Positions 1 to 13,133 are shown, counted from the stretch's first letter. The stretch: 64,000 nucleotides of DNA from Volutella citrinella (GCA_034401135.1 JAWZSP010000003.1:434001-498000); one strand, 5' to 3'. The notes: generated by a model from the letters alone, not told the origin. Translations and numbers: made by a program.

Positions 1-3000
1 GGACCTTTGGGGACACTGTCACATGGAACCCATCGGGAGAGCAGCAGGGTGCGGTCTAGAGCACTCAAGACCCTAAGATGTATCGTACGCGGTACGCGGC
101 ATCCAATGCCCAGGGCCAGGGCAGCAGGACCCGAGAGCCCTGGTGGACTGCGGTTAGGCGGCACAGCCCATGTGCAACCACCGGCATGACTGCCTCAAGC
201 AACATGCCGGCTGGGATGAGGCCGCGCAGCTTCTGCTTCGCGAATGCAACGAGAAGACAGAGAACTGCAAACGATACGGCCATCAGGGGCATGCCCGAAT
301 CCCCAACCGACGCGAAGGGGGGAACCCAGGGAGACGACTTGAAATCGGGTGAGATGAACAAGATGAGTGAGATTGCTGGAATGGCGCCATTAGACGCCAA
401 CGTGGGAGCGGCTCGCCATCGCGTTGGGGGAAGGGGAGACGAGCCAGGTCGAGATCTCGGCGGAGGGGGTTTTCTCGTGTCAAGTTCTAGGACAGGCACG
501 ATGCCCGAGAGGGGCCAGCGGAACGATCCTGGGGTTTCTGCGGTGGTCGGCGATGGTGGCTCGATGGAGCGGATCTCAGTGTAGGGGGCCCTTCACGAAT
601 TTGATGCCATCTTTCCTGCAAACCTTCTAGCGCCCAGCCGTTTCGTGATGGCGTCGACGGCCAACAAGTGTGAGGCAGCCACTAGAATTGCCGTCGGAGC
701 CCAGCGCCACTGCAGGCCCACTAAATCCGCCTGCGGTACAGGGGCAATCGGAAGAGCCATGGCCCTGCTGACTCTGGCCTCCACTAGCTGGAGACAGTGC
801 GGCAGCGGCACAGGGCCCTGGCGGGGTGGCGCTCATGAGGTGCCCTCCCTAGCTGCGGCTGCCCCACCCACTGGGATAGCGCTGCCAGGGGGCCTGTGGA
901 GCTTCCTCGGCGGGATGCTGCCATCATGTGTCAACCTTTCAGGCCCTCGATGGAGCCCATCTTGGCCCGCACGTTTGGCGTTGCAAACTCTTACCTAACT
1001 CCAACGTAACGCCATGCTCTTTCTATGGCCAGCACCGCGCGAATTCCACATTACCCCAGAGATTGAAGGTAATCCATTGTCAAATCGCCCATCTCATCTG
1101 GCCCGAGGGCGGATTTCTTCTTTCCCCAGAGTCCTGCACGCCCGAGATCGAGGGGAGACTCCATAACTTTATTATTCACGTTTTGCTTCCCCAGACTGCC
1201 AGGGCCGCTGGCCGGTGCAGCCAAGCGTGAACGACTCCGACGCCGCGTCCCGGGTGCCGGCAGAGGAACGGACGGAACGGAAGAGCGCGGGAAGGAACGC
1301 AAATCTGCCGGCGCAGGGCAGGGACAGCACTGTAGTGCCACCGCGGGTTCCTCCAATGGGTGAGGTGCGCCTTCGTCGTACATAGCACCTGGGCAGCCCT
1401 TATTTCCCACGTGGGGCCCCCCCTCTGTGCTGGCCCCGGGGGGCCTGAATGTCCTGTTGGGCCTCGCTCGACTCCGGAACCGATAGAGCCATTCTACGAA
1501 GAGCCGTAGTATGATTGCGAGATGCAGAGCCCCGGTCGGCGTCCAAGCTCACTGCTGCTGCCGCCACTGTGACTGCTTATGGCCCTGGCAATCGTCAATG
1601 CGTCGTCTCCGGCCACTCAGGTTCGGCACCATTAGTAGTTTCTTGATATCATAACTTACCTTTGCACCGCTCCTCCACCAGCCCATCTATCCATCACGGT
1701 CAACAAATTAATGACGACAAACACACTGTACGTAAGTGATCTGTAGCCGAGGTGGCGCTGTCCTGGCCCTGCAAGTCTCCGTCCATCCACCAACCAAGCC
1801 GGATCATGGCCCGCCGCCGTCCATCGCCCATCTCGGCGACAGGGGAATGACTGGCGAGGACAGTCGAGCGCCACCGCAGCCGGCCCCTGAGGATCATGAT
1901 TTTCCTGTGTAACGCCGCCAGAGGGTGAGAATGCTAGTTCTCTGCTAGCAAAAGTCGCAATTGTAGTGGAGGTGCGGAGGACACAACTGCGGCGCATGGC
2001 TAGCTATCCATGGTACGGCATCAACGCGCGTTGCGCCAAGGACCTCGTCTTGCACTTGGTCCATCTCAGTGGCGCGCCTCGTTACCCCAGCCCCGCCGCA
2101 GTCTGACCGGTTTTGTCGCTTGTGTTTCTCTCGTCACCAACTGATCCCATCACGAATCTCGGATAGGCGGCGTGGTCTTCCGAGCCTGGTGGATTTCTGC
2201 GGCAGAGCCGTGCGAGGCGCCGATCAATGCGGTGTCATTCGAGGTCCATGTTGCTGCGCACGCCCTCACACATGCTCTATTTTTGTTGGCCTTCTTGGAT
2301 TGCTCTAAGGACGTTGTGGTCGAGGCATAGGGAGCGGCAGTCTGGAAACTCGCCGACAGACGCCCGGTGCGGCGTGGTGGAGCGAGATGCTAGCGCGAGG
2401 AGCGCCTCAATTATCTTAGCGCTTCGAGGCTGGAACTTGGTGAGGGGATGGACGCTAGAAGGCTGGCCTGTCCCTCAGCTAATGCGCCTCCATCTGTCCT
2501 GCCTCCTAGCAACCTATTACGGAATCTGGCTGCACTTGCCCAAGCATTGGCTCAGCCATAGCCGTGCCGTCACCAGTACGAAAAGGGCAGGAGCAAGCCG
2601 GTCCCACTCGTGTCTATCCCTAACATAATTGAGCTCGTCAGCAGCGAGGAATCTCGTACTGCAAGGTACTAAGTAGCAATCATGCATTGCAAGGTAATTA
2701 ATGCACTGCACTCTGAGGTACGATATATTCCCACTCGTGGCTCTGTCGCTGGCTGGGAGTTGGCTGGAAGCTGCCCTGTTGCTGTCCGTGCCTGCCCTGC
2801 AACACATGGCCTGTAGATCCGTCAATACGGTGTACCTACCTCCCCGGTAACCATCAACAGCACCTCCTCCATCTCCAACTATCATCCCGTGCCAACCAAG
2901 CGCATACTAACTCGACTCACATTGCGCTACGCGAGCATGGCCGCCTCCCGTCGAGAATCGGAACACCACAGTGGGGCCACGACGCTAGAAGCAGAGAAGC

Positions 3001-4179
3001 AACGGAAGCTTCCACATCGACCGCCTACGCACCAGACTATTGACACACTATGGCCACCTTCAGCCCTGCGCGGTCGAATATCCTGATCGCATCCTAGCCG
3101 TGGCCACTCCATGGCGCATCTGCTTTGCCCCCATCCCTCATCGTGCGTTTGATGAAAACGCCGACTTGCCTTCTTCGCCTTAGGCGGACAAGCGAGGCGG
3201 CTCTGCATCCGCGCGGTGTTTGCTTTTGGCGCTTGGGTATCGGACAGAAACCACGCATTCCATTAAGCACACACTTTGATAGATCAACCGCACACCCTAA
3301 CAGGGCAGCACCACACCCCCCGCCCCCGGTCGAGGCCAGTAGGTTCCCTCAAGGCAAATCCACTCTGGCCATCTCATCTGCAGCTTGTGAGCCTCGCCGC
3401 TGATGATGCTCCTTCTTACTCGCCCTCCGACCCTACTAGTATCACTCCGAAACGTCTCCCCACCCTGGCGTTCAGTCGAATCAATAGCCTCGGTCTAGAT
3501 GCCATATCCTGATGCTTCGCCATGCTCAATACGCCTCCCCGATATCGTGCAGCGGGCGCGGTCTGTGAAGCCAGCGCCAGAACTGCGGCGTGGCTCCGAA
3601 AGCGCCGGCTGTGACCCATGTTCCCGAACATTCGGTGCGAGACGCTATTCCAAATGTCACCCCGTACGCCTTCCTGGCATGGATGCTATCCTGCACAGTT
3701 CCTGGTAGCCTCGGATCTCTAGCCATGGGCCCTGGCCGTTGTCCGAACGTCGGGGTTTTGACATGCAGCAGCAAGGGGAACGACGCCAAGCCATTGGGGA
3801 ACCACATGGTTGGCCACTTGCTGCTGCTAGGGGCCCTTGCTGATGATAAGGGCTGCCATCATGATGGCCGACTAACAGAGCACCGACTACCAACCAGCAG
3901 GCTACTTGGGCCTCGCCAGTGTGCGCAGCTATTCAGCACACCGTCATGCTCAATTCACCTGTTGCTCCCTTCTCTCTGCAATTCTCTCCGAGACCCTGCT
4001 CCCTGTCCAGCCCCCCAGAGACCGCACTGGGTAGTCGTTTTTCTTTTGGCGGCTCGCTGGTGTAGTCTACCCTTGGCCCCGTCCGGGCGTCCTTATTCTC
4101 ACTTCCTCCTCTGCAATTCAGATTGGCCTTCCCTTTTGCCTGGGAGGGCGACGTTTGTCAATCGGCTTACAACTCCATC
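1..4179. other. Long region without a recognised gene
   Basis: About 4.2 kb in which open frames are short, overlap on both strands and show no recognisable domain, membrane pattern or consistent splice structure. The last few hundred bases are presumably promoter and 5' leader of the PTH11-like gene. I see no transposon open frame, tandem array or telomeric repeat. Confidence 0.55.
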
Positions 4180-5459
4180 ATGGCCTTCTACTCTGAAGCA
4201 CCAGCAGCGACGGCCTTCCGTGACGACAAAGCCACGCTGCTTGTCTCATGGTGGATCACTGTGTTCTGCATCGCCATCATTCTGACTCGTTTGGCTGGAC
4301 GGTACATCCGAGTCGAGAAGCTCCTCCGCGAGGACATCATCATTTCGGGTGCCATCATTCCCCTCATCCTCCGAGCCGTTTGCGTTCATTTCGTACTCAA
4401 GAATGGCACCAACAACGTGCAAACCGACGGTCTAAGTGACCAAGCGATTGCAAATCGCATCGTCGGAAGCAAATTTGTTATGGCTAGCCGCATATTTTAC
4501 GCTGCAGTGTAAGATCGACCTCTTCCTCTTCCTACCCGAGCTGGCTAACACTATATAGGCTTTGGATCATCAAGTACACCACGCTCGAGTTCTTTGGACG
4601 TCTGGCTGGAGCAACAAGGCGCAAGTCTCATGCATACATGATCCTCGCCATGCGATGGAGTCTCGGCATCTCGTTTGTAGCCATCTTCGTCAGCGACCTC
4701 GCCGAATGCCAACCCTTCCATCACTACTGGCAAGTCGTACCCGACCCAGGAGGCAAGTGTCGACAAGGCTTCGCCCAACTCGTTGTTATGGGCGTGTGCA
4801 ACGTTCTGACGGAGCTGGTCCTCATCGGCTTCCCCATCCCCATTATATGGGCAAGCCAGATCCCCATGAAGCGAAAGTGCCTCCTGATTATGCTCTTCAG
4901 CCTGGCATTCATCATGGTCGGCATCACCCTCTACCGTGTCCCTGTCCTGATCAAGTCAGGAGGGCGACAGGTGGACCGAACGATGTGGGCGTCGGTCGAG
5001 ATTCTCGCTTCCACCGGCGTCGGAAATACTGTTGCTCTGGGCTCCTTCCTTCGTGACAGCGGCGTCAAGCGCAAGAAGTTCAAGGGCTCCAACAGCTATT
5101 CGGGCAATGGTTACTCGGGCAATGGCTACTCGGGCAGTCGCTCTCAGACGCAGCCCACGAGAGTTACGCGAACCCACAAGAGTGACTGGGAAGAGGAGAG
5201 CGAGGACGGCCAGCCCGTGCAGACGACGGAGGGCATCTGGGCTACCAAGACCAGCGGGTCGTCCAAGAGGGAACAGTCGGCGGATGCGCGACCACCCAGT
5301 CCCACGCAGAGCCACGACGAGCTCATCCATCGGGATCGCAACAACGAATCAGTGGACCTTGGAAATTCTGGACTTATTTACCAGCCGCCCGCAGCAGTGC
5401 TCGCGGACTCGTCCAAGAACATCCAGCGTGTCCAAGATGCACGAGGCACGGCCATGTAA
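4180..5459 (+). CDS. PTH11-like / rhodopsin-domain integral membrane protein
   Basis: Two exons, 4180..4508 and 4559..5459 (409 aa); the 50-nt intron has donor GTAAGA, a CTAAC branch site and acceptor TAG, and the join restores VLWIIKYTTLEFFGRLAG in frame. The protein has an extracellular N-terminus and about seven hydrophobic segments, from LVSWWITVFCIAIILTRLAG near residue 20 to the segment ending near residue 250. It then has a polar cytoplasmic tail of about 140 residues rich in Ser, Gln and charged residues. This layout, with the conserved LAECQPFHHYW and GKCRQ stretches between the middle segments, is that of the fungal rhodopsin-domain family that includes the Magnaporthe PTH11 receptor. 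No CFEM domain is present. The tail begins with a tandem NGYSG repeat. An in-frame ATG at 4123 is possible, but its extra 19 residues look non-coding. Ligand unknown. Confidence 0.85.
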
Positions 5460-7819
5460 GCGGCACACGGCAGTCTTGATGATGTACTCCTTCCTATTCA
5501 CACTAGATAATAACCCTTTCCTAATGGTACGCAATGATGACAATGTCAGACGGACATGAGACCAATTTCTTTCTACTTCAATTCTTCTTGTACATAATAG
5601 CCTGCACGATAGAGGCAAGAGCTGTTACAGCTTGGGGGCATTGTTCCATACCTGGAACCACATAATCCACCACCAAATCGCTGGGCAGAGCAAGTGTGTC
5701 CTCGCCATGTGATTGCCAACCTACCCACTCATCTATCTAGTGTGCGTGTGCGGAACAGCGGTGGTGCTCGTCTGATGAGGCAGTCCGGCCGCCAGCTGAT
5801 GTCTGATGGGCCGCCACACCTGTTTCTCTCGCGGCCGAACGGTGCGTCCAAGCTCACCCAGGTCACGTCCCCCCTGCAAGCTTGACCCGGCCTTCTCTCA
5901 GCTGCGGTGCTGGCATGGATAGAGAGAGGGGACGCATCAATGCCAAGATCTGGTATGGCCAGCGCCAAAAGGGTGCTCGCGGCCGACGCCATAACACCCA
6001 TACCCATCATCCATACCAGAACCCATCATGCCCTTGGGCACAGTCCCCGCCGCGCAGTTGGGGTCCGGATGCTCTGGTTGACCTTGCTGTGCCGCCTCCT
6101 CTTCTTTCCCAGGTTGGAGGACTGCTCCTGTTTTAGTGGGAGGGCAGGGGGTGTGTGGACAGGGCACGGAGTCCGGGGGTGATGGATGAGTGTCGTGGCA
6201 GGGGTGAGGCAGAGCCACCAGTGACCGGACTGATTGCTCGGCAAGACTCGATGTGAGGCCTAGCGAGGGAAGCCCACGGAAGCCAACCCCCATTCGAGGA
6301 AGACCGGGGTGGTGCCATCGACCTCCCTAAAGCAGACGCTAAGACGCAAGGCCCCAGGAACCAACGGCTACTGGTGCAGTGGGTGGGTGGTGCCCCGACG
6401 CCGCACTAGTTGTGGTTCAATGACGGGCCACGATTAGACACAACTTGCACTTGGGTGTAATTATCACCATCGCCGCCACAGTGCATTTATCTATCCATGA
6501 TACTGCCCCTCACCGTGGCCCCAGTTGACCCCATGTACCGCCTATTATCCCTCGAAGGCCCTTGACGGAGTGAAAGGCAGGGGCACATCGTGGTGCATGG
6601 CTGGGCTGCTGCTACCGGGACACCCCCTCCCCTGGCCGAGGCTCGTTAGCGCGTGGGAGAAGCGCTGTGGAAGCCAGACGGAGCAAGTGACCGATATCTC
6701 GTTCAGCTCAGTTTGCTGGGGCCGGTGGACGGGGACGGGGGATGGACGGCGTGAGGGTAATGGGATAGAAAAGGGCTCCATTGTGTAAGCAGCAGCTCGG
6801 TCAGAAAGCAGAGTGATTAATTAATTGCAACGCACCGGTGTTTTTCTCGTACCATCTTGTCCCTCACTTCACTTCTACTGAAGCAGCGGCTGTCCATAAT
6901 AAAGTGGAGAGTGCTTCTGGTCTGTGAGGCGACCGAAAGTCATATGCACTGCACAGACGCTTCCCCCATCTCCATCGTCTCGCCTTACGGTCCGTCCTGT
7001 CATCAGTCGTCCCACCTGGCGGGCTATTCCAGCTTTTATCAGTGGCACGCTGCCCCAAGTCTGAGCACGTCTCCAAGCTCGACCCTTTGACGTTTGTCCA
7101 ACATAATTCTGGTTCTCCTGCCTCTCCCTCTCCGCCGCGCTGGGCGAGCGTACGTCGTACAGCGCCCGCAATTAAAGGTATTAGATGAGAGAAGAACAGC
7201 GCACGAGAAGCATTGCATCGCCCATTGCAGCCGACCTCCACCAGTAGAAGCACTCTGGTTTCCTGGCTTGAGACTGGCCGCCAGTAGACGAGTTGCGAGC
7301 CACTGACCGTGGGCTACCGCGACCACTGCTGTCCTTAACCGACGATCGACGGCAGCATTTCCACAAGGATCTGTCGCAGCCATTTTTTTCTTCAACGCCG
7401 ATCAGGTCCGAAGTGACGATCCTCGCCCGACGGCCAGCAACCCAGACGCAGCAGGTCGAGACAGTGGAAGGATCGCCCACAGCCCTGTCTCGTTGAGTTG
7501 ACGTCTGATCCGGCGCCGGAAGAGGCATCTGCTCGCGTTTTCCCATTGCGAAGGAACACGGTCCTTGTCCATCGAGCATCGATACCATCAAATCCTCCGC
7601 CATCGCCGGGGTTCCGCTCTTTTTTTTAAAAACCCGATTTCCCGCGCTTGCGGATCGCCAACTACTCTCACATACTGTGCTTCTCCTAGCTTACGAAGCC
7701 ACTGACGATTTTCACTTGACCTCTTTTCCCCTCCAACTACACTTGCTTGTCCCCCGCACATCCAGCTCCCCTCAACACCCCCGGCCGGCACGTCCGGAAT
7801 TCGAGGCAAAGCCGGCACC
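5460..7819. other. Intergenic region, no gene seen
   Basis: About 2.4 kb between the PTH11-like gene and the permease. Open frames are short and lack domain features. The part next to 7820 is rich in pyrimidine and A runs, as expected for the promoter and 5' leader of the permease. Nothing else is supported. Confidence 0.55.
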
Positions 7820-9896
7820 ATGGGCAAGCACGACATTATGATGACGCGCGACGTGCAGGTCGTCGAGATGAAGGACCTCGGGTCCAGCACCTCGAGCGAC
7901 AACGGCACGCCGGCGGCGGGCGGCACGGGTACCATGGGCATGGGCACCAGCGGCGGCAAGACGACGACGTGGGACATCTCGGCGACGGCCCCGGCGGGCG
8001 CGGCCAACGACGCCGCTCACGACTGGTTTGACGGCTTCCGGCGTGCGGAGCGCCGTCCCGTTGAGAGCCGCGACGGGGGCTACTCGGACAACCCGAGGAT
8101 GTCGGTGCCGCCGGCCGACTTTGGGGCGTTTGGTCGGTACGACATGCGCGCGGCCAACGCCAAGACCGCCAACACGGCGCTGGCGCGGGAGCTCAAGGGC
8201 CGTCACTTGCAGATGATTGCGTTTGGAGGAGCCATCGGTGAGTCTGCGGAACTCGAGCGTCGCTGTGGGCATCGGCATCGGCATCGCTAACTCTCGCAGG
8301 AACCGGCCTCTTCGTCGCCTCGGGCACCTCGCTCTACAGCGGCGGCCCGGCTACGGTGCTGCTCGCGTACATTGTCGTCGGTATGCTGCAGTACTGCACC
8401 ATGCAGTCGCTCGGCGAGCTCTGTGTCTTGTTCCCCGTTGCGGGCTCTTTCTCGGCCCTGTCGACCCGCTTCCTGGACCCGTCGTGGGGATTCGCCATGG
8501 GATGGAAGTGAGTTACTCGACACAATGTATGACCATGACGCGATTGCTGACCCGTGCTAGCTACTGTCTGCAATGGCTCTTCACGCTGCCCTTGGAAATC
8601 ATCGCCGCAACTCTGACGATTGGGTACTGGAACGACAGCCTCAACAAGTCCATGTTCTGCGCCATCTTCCTCCTCGCCATTGTTGCCATCAACCTGTTCG
8701 GTGTCAAGGCATACGGTGAGGCCGAGTTTATCTTCTCCATCATCAAAGTCACAGCCATTATAGGATTCATGTAAGTGATCTCTTCCCAATCCGCCTGATA
8801 CACAGTCCCAGACTGACAGCCGTTCAGCCTGCTCGCCATCGTCATCAACATTGGCGGCCAGCCCGACAGCGGCTACATCGGCGGCCAGTACTGGCGCAAC
8901 CCAGGCGCATTCAACAACGGCTTCAAGGGCTTCTGCTCCGTCTTCGTCAACGTATCCTTCTCCTTCACCGGCACCGAGCTCATCGGTCTGGCTGCCGCCG
9001 AAACGGCCAACCCGCGCAAGTCGCTGCCCACGGCCATCAAGCAGGTCTTCTGGCGCATCACAATCTTCTACGTCCTCGCGCTGCTGCTCGTCGGACTGCT
9101 CGTGCCTTCCAACGAGCCGCGCCTGATGACGGGCAAGAACAGCGTCGACGCCTCGGCCAGCCCCTTTGTCATCGCCATCGAGACGGCCGGCACCACCATC
9201 CTACCGAGCGTCATGAATGCCATCATCCTCGTCGCCGTCATCAGCGTCGGCAACTCTGCCGTCTTCGGCTCGTCGCGCACGCTGCTCGCCCTCGCTGAGC
9301 AGTCCCACGCGCCAAAGTTCCTCACCTACGTCGACAAGCAGGGCCGACCGCTCATGGCCATCCTTGTTGCCTCAAGCCTCGGCCTCCTGGCCTTCCTGAT
9401 CGAGCTCCCGATTCACGCCCAGCTCTTTGACTGGCTGCTGTCCATCAGCTCGCTCAGCACTCTCTTCACCTGGAGCAGTATCTGCTTGTGCCACATCCGG
9501 TTCCGCGGCGCGTGGTCCTTCACCTCCCACTCGCTCCAGCAGCTGCCGTACAAGGCCACGTCGGGCGTGATCGGATCGTGGGTCGGCCTCATCGGCTACA
9601 TCGTGGTGCTGGCATCGCAAATCTGGGTGGCGGCATCGCCCATCGAGACGCCCAACGCCGACACATCCACGTCGGGCCTCGTCAAGACCTTCTTCCTGCG
9701 CGTCATGGCCATCCCCATCGTGCTGATCTGCTACCTCGGCCACAAGGCTTGGTACCGTACTGGCTGGGTCAGGGTCGACCAGATGGACATTGAGACAGGT
9801 CGCCGGTACTTCCGCCTGCACATCTCAACAGAGGAGGAGAAGCAGGAGCGGCGGCACTGGCCACTGTGGAAGCGGATATACCGCGTCCTATGTTGA
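7820..9896 (+). CDS. Amino-acid permease (APC superfamily, GAP/YAT type)
   Basis: Four exons, 7820..8237, 8300..8507, 8561..8770 and 8828..9896 (634 aa). All three introns have good donors (GTGAGT, GTGAGT, GTAAGT) and keep frame. The first 130 residues are a hydrophilic cytosolic tail. Around residues 125-145 comes the YAT signature: a basic RHLQMIAFGGAIG stretch followed directly by GTGLFVASG, the unwound first helix that binds substrate. About twelve hydrophobic helices follow. SVSFSFTGTELIGLAAAETANPRK-type sequence and the conserved ISVGNSAVFGSSRTLLALAE stretch are characteristic of fungal proton-coupled amino-acid permeases. It should work at the plasma membrane or endosomes as an H+/amino-acid symporter; substrate specificity cannot be read from the sequence. 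The hydrophilic tail could carry ubiquitination sites, as in Gap1, but this was not tested. Confidence 0.93.
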
Positions 9897-10372
9897 TTTG
9901 CTTATTCGATTGCCACTTCTAGCCTTGACATCCGTACCGACGGATGTTATGGACTGTACAATTCTCTCACAAATAGATCAGCGACTACTTTTTTTTTAGG
10001 ATAATGATGAAGCCGGAGCCAAGAGAGCTCCGTAATGTTACCTTGTGATTCTCTACCTTTATAATGTGATGTGTGATTGTGCGCCTATAGCACTGCCAAC
10101 TCGGTTCCCGGATACGTGCCAAGGTCAATTTGAATCTCTTTTAATCCATCCGTAAACATGTGTTGTACTCATGTGCAGGAACTGCGAACTATCCTCATGG
10201 TGTCGTGATGGAATGAGTTAAGCCACATGTGGCTGCAGCTGCCCCCACAGCCACACCCAATTTTCGACTGACCTGACGTAACTTTGATGGCACAGCTCCA
10301 GCTCGCCCCAACTTTGTCTCTTAAGCCTCTGCCAATTCACACCAGCCCCCCAGGAACAACAAGTCCATCGCC
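9897..10372. other. Intergenic: permease 3' end and CWF19 promoter
   Basis: 476 bp between two genes on the same strand. An A/T-rich stretch with a T run near 9990-9998 probably contains the permease 3' untranslated region. No open frame of interest. Confidence 0.5.
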
Positions 10373-12520
10373 ATGGACGGGCTGGACGAGTTCGAAAAGA
10401 ACCTCGCCGCCGAGAAGGCTGAGCGCGAGCGATCAGAGCGCAGTCGCGACGAGCGCCACCATCGCAAACACAGACACCATCATCGACACGAATCAGATCG
10501 GGATCATGACAGAGACCGGGATCGTCACAGGGACAGAGACGGCGAGAGACACAGGCATCGTCGCCACAAAGATGACGACGAAGATGGCCACCGTCACAAG
10601 CGATCACGGCACTCACGCGACGACGAGGACGATGTGGATGGCGAGCGACGATCACGACACAGGCATCGCGACGACAGACATCGTGACGAGAAACAAGGAG
10701 ATGACCGATACCGAAAGAAGAGTGACGCTCACGAGGATCTCCCTCTTCCCGACGACGAAAAGCCCCCAAGCGAGGACCCCGTGGATGACTCCAAGCCCGC
10801 AGTCAGAGATTCGTGGATGACAGCCCCGTCCGCGATCGACATCGATTACGTACATCGCGCCAACAAGGAATCGCAGCCGCCTCCAGTCAAAGAAGAACCC
10901 AAACGTGTAGTATCGAAGCGAGAACTCAACACTCACATCGCCGACGTTGACGCGGGTAAGTCGCTAGGTGAACGAGAGATCCCTGCTGAGCGGGAGATTG
11001 AGTACACCATCGGCGATTCGGGTTCTTCGTGGCGCATGACCAAGCTCAAGGCTGTCTATACGGTCTCCGAGGACACAGGCCGAACGATTGAAGAGATTGC
11101 CATGGAGCGCTTTGGAAATCTACAGGATTTTGACGACGCACGAGAAGAGAAGGAAGAGATGGACCGCCGGAGGCTGTACGGGAAGGGATACAAAGGCAAG
11201 GAAAAGCCAACCGGAGAGCTGTATCAGGAGCGACTTCGACAACAACGCAAGAACCAACCTGCCGCATCAGCAGAGCCTGTTCAGGGCCAGGTTGTGCCTG
11301 AGCCGGCTCCCGCGACCTCCGCACCGGCACCAGCAGTTGACCAGACCACACTGAACCGCCTGAGGGCGCAAATGATGAAGGCCAAACTTCGCCGTGCGCC
11401 CAACGCCGCCCAGCTGGAGGAAGAGTACAACCAGGCAGCAGCCGCCTTTGCCAGCGGTGGTGGAGCCAGCAGCGGGCCAGACGCTGTTGTTCTCGGCGTC
11501 ATGGACAATCGGCAGCTGGCCGGCACGCGGGGTGAAACAAAGGCTGTCGAGACACGTCGCGGACGGGAGCGTGGCAACGTCGAAGAGAACACGGACATGA
11601 CGATTGAGGACATGGTGCGCGAGGAGCGACGCACCAAGGGTCAAGCGGGCGGCGAGGGTCTGCGACTGGCCGAGCGCATCGCCAAGGACGGAAAGTACGA
11701 CGACAACCTCGACTACATGGACGAGAATGCGGCCAAGCTGGCGCGACGCGTGCACAAGAGCGACGCCAACCTCAAGAACATGGCCGTGAGCGAGTTCCAG
11801 AAGATGAACCGTATTCTCGACAAGTGCCCGCTGTGCCACCACGACGACACGGGACAGCCGCCCGTTGCGCCCGTCATCGCCCTAGGCACGCGTGTCTTCC
11901 TCACACTGGCGACAGAGCCCGAGATCAGCACCGGCGGCGCCGTCATCGTGCCGCTCGCGCATCGGGACAACCTCCTGGCTTGTGACGACGACGAGTGGGA
12001 GGAGGTGCGCAACTTCATGAAGAGTCTGACGCGCATGTACCACGAGCAGGGGCGAGAGGTGGTCTTCTACGAGAACGCGGCGAACCCGGGGCGGCACCCC
12101 CACGCGGCCATGGTGGCGTGCCCGATTCCCTACGCCGAGGGCGACACGGCGCCGGCCTACTTCCGCGAGGCGTTCCTGTCGGCCGACGAGGAGTGGGCGC
12201 AGCACCGCAAGGTGATTGACACGGCGAAGGCGGCGCGCGAGGGCATGGGCCGCTCGGCGTTCCGGCGGAGCATCGCAAAGGAGGCGCCCTACTTCCACGC
12301 CTGGTTCTCGCTCGACGGCGGCCTGGGTCACGTCGTTGAGGACGCGGGGCGATGGCCTAAGGGCGACCTGTTTGCGCGAGAGGTCCTAGGCGGCATCGTG
12401 GACGCCGAGCCGCACGTCATCAAGAAGCAGGGCCGGTGGACGAGGGGCGACCCGCGCGTCGAGGGGTTCAAGAAGGGGTGGCGCAAGTTTGACTGGACGA
12501 GGATGCTGGCCGATGGGTAA
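10373..12520 (+). CDS. CWF19: CWF19-like spliceosome-associated protein
   Basis: Single-exon gene of 715 aa. The N-terminal 130 residues are an extremely basic, disordered Arg/His/Asp tract of the kind seen in splicing factors. The middle contains the family stretch WRMTKLKAVYTVSEDTGR and a region of charged helices. The C-terminal third carries the two paired CwfJ domains. CwfJ_C_1 (about 480-600) starts with a CPLC metal-binding pair and contains the HIT-like strand ending in HPHAAMVACPIPY. CwfJ_C_2 (about 610-715) contains PYFHAWF and ends in WRKFDWTRML. Family members such as S. pombe Cwf19 and human CWF19L2 join the spliceosome late and are linked to lariat turnover. The start at 10373 fits well because the basic tract is directly in frame. 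Nuclear location is expected. Confidence 0.95.
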   Translation: MDGLDEFEKNLAAEKAERERSERSRDERHHRKHRHHHRHESDRDHDRDRDRHRDRDGERHRHRRHKDDDEDGHRHKRSRHSRDDEDDVDGERRSRHRHRDDRHRDEKQGDDRYRKKSDAHEDLPLPDDEKPPSEDPVDDSKPAVRDSWMTAPSAIDIDYVHRANKESQPPPVKEEPKRVVSKRELNTHIADVDAGKSLGEREIPAEREIEYTIGDSGSSWRMTKLKAVYTVSEDTGRTIEEIAMERFGNLQDFDDAREEKEEMDRRRLYGKGYKGKEKPTGELYQERLRQQRKNQPAASAEPVQGQVVPEPAPATSAPAPAVDQTTLNRLRAQMMKAKLRRAPNAAQLEEEYNQAAAAFASGGGASSGPDAVVLGVMDNRQLAGTRGETKAVETRRGRERGNVEENTDMTIEDMVREERRTKGQAGGEGLRLAERIAKDGKYDDNLDYMDENAAKLARRVHKSDANLKNMAVSEFQKMNRILDKCPLCHHDDTGQPPVAPVIALGTRVFLTLATEPEISTGGAVIVPLAHRDNLLACDDDEWEEVRNFMKSLTRMYHEQGREVVFYENAANPGRHPHAAMVACPIPYAEGDTAPAYFREAFLSADEEWAQHRKVIDTAKAAREGMGRSAFRRSIAKEAPYFHAWFSLDGGLGHVVEDAGRWPKGDLFAREVLGGIVDAEPHVIKKQGRWTRGDPRVEGFKKGWRKFDWTRMLADG

Positions 12521-13133
12521 TGTTGTCAGGTCCAGCAGTTGCGGTTGTATCAGTGCATACAACGAAGATGGTTTGTCCACACTCAGAGATTGTGTGATTG
12601 CAAGCAGCAGTAGACGCGCCGTATCGAACTTGCATGTCACGCACAAAACAAGGAAAACAAACTGGGACACGCAGCCCCAATTGTTGCTGCATTTACTTCC
12701 AAGACTGATTGCCATCGCCCGCGCTGTACGTCGCCAATGAGGTTCGCCGCTCGCTGGAGCTTCATCCAACAAACTGAAACTTGTTCAATTGCTTCTATTT
12801 GCCCTCTCCGGGCCAATGCTGATCTCCCCGTACCAGAAGAGATGTCTCTTCAAATTGTGACTCAAGAATGCCAGCAACCGGTCAACAACGACGCAAACAC
12901 TCCGTACGGCAGACAACTGGCAGTTACTGACTCACTGGGCAATTGTTGCAGAACTAACAAACAATTGCCAACGCAACATCACGGCTTCCAAACTTGACGG
13001 CAGCAGCTCGCGGTGTTGCCTATAAAGATGCGACACTGGCCGCTCAACACAACCCAGAACCAACACAGACCACTGGCTGCGTGAACACTTATTCCTATTC
13101 ATCACATTCTCGACTGTTCTCACTAAACCATCC
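12521..13133. other. Intergenic with promoter of the cytidylyltransferase fusion gene
   Basis: 613 bp between two plus-strand genes. It holds the CWF19 3' end and, near its right edge, a TATAAAG element 113 bp before the next start codon. No gene seen. Confidence 0.5.
13021..13027 (+). promoter_or_regulatory. Candidate TATA box for the fusion gene
   Basis: TATAAAG lies 113 bp upstream of the ATG at 13134. That spacing leaves room for a short 5' leader. It is a sequence match only; no transcript data are available. Confidence 0.45.

Noticed and set aside
3590..4285. Plus-strand frame of 231 codons before the PTH11-like gene
   Set aside because: Composition is irregular, no domain or signal, and it overlaps the start of the supported gene in another frame.
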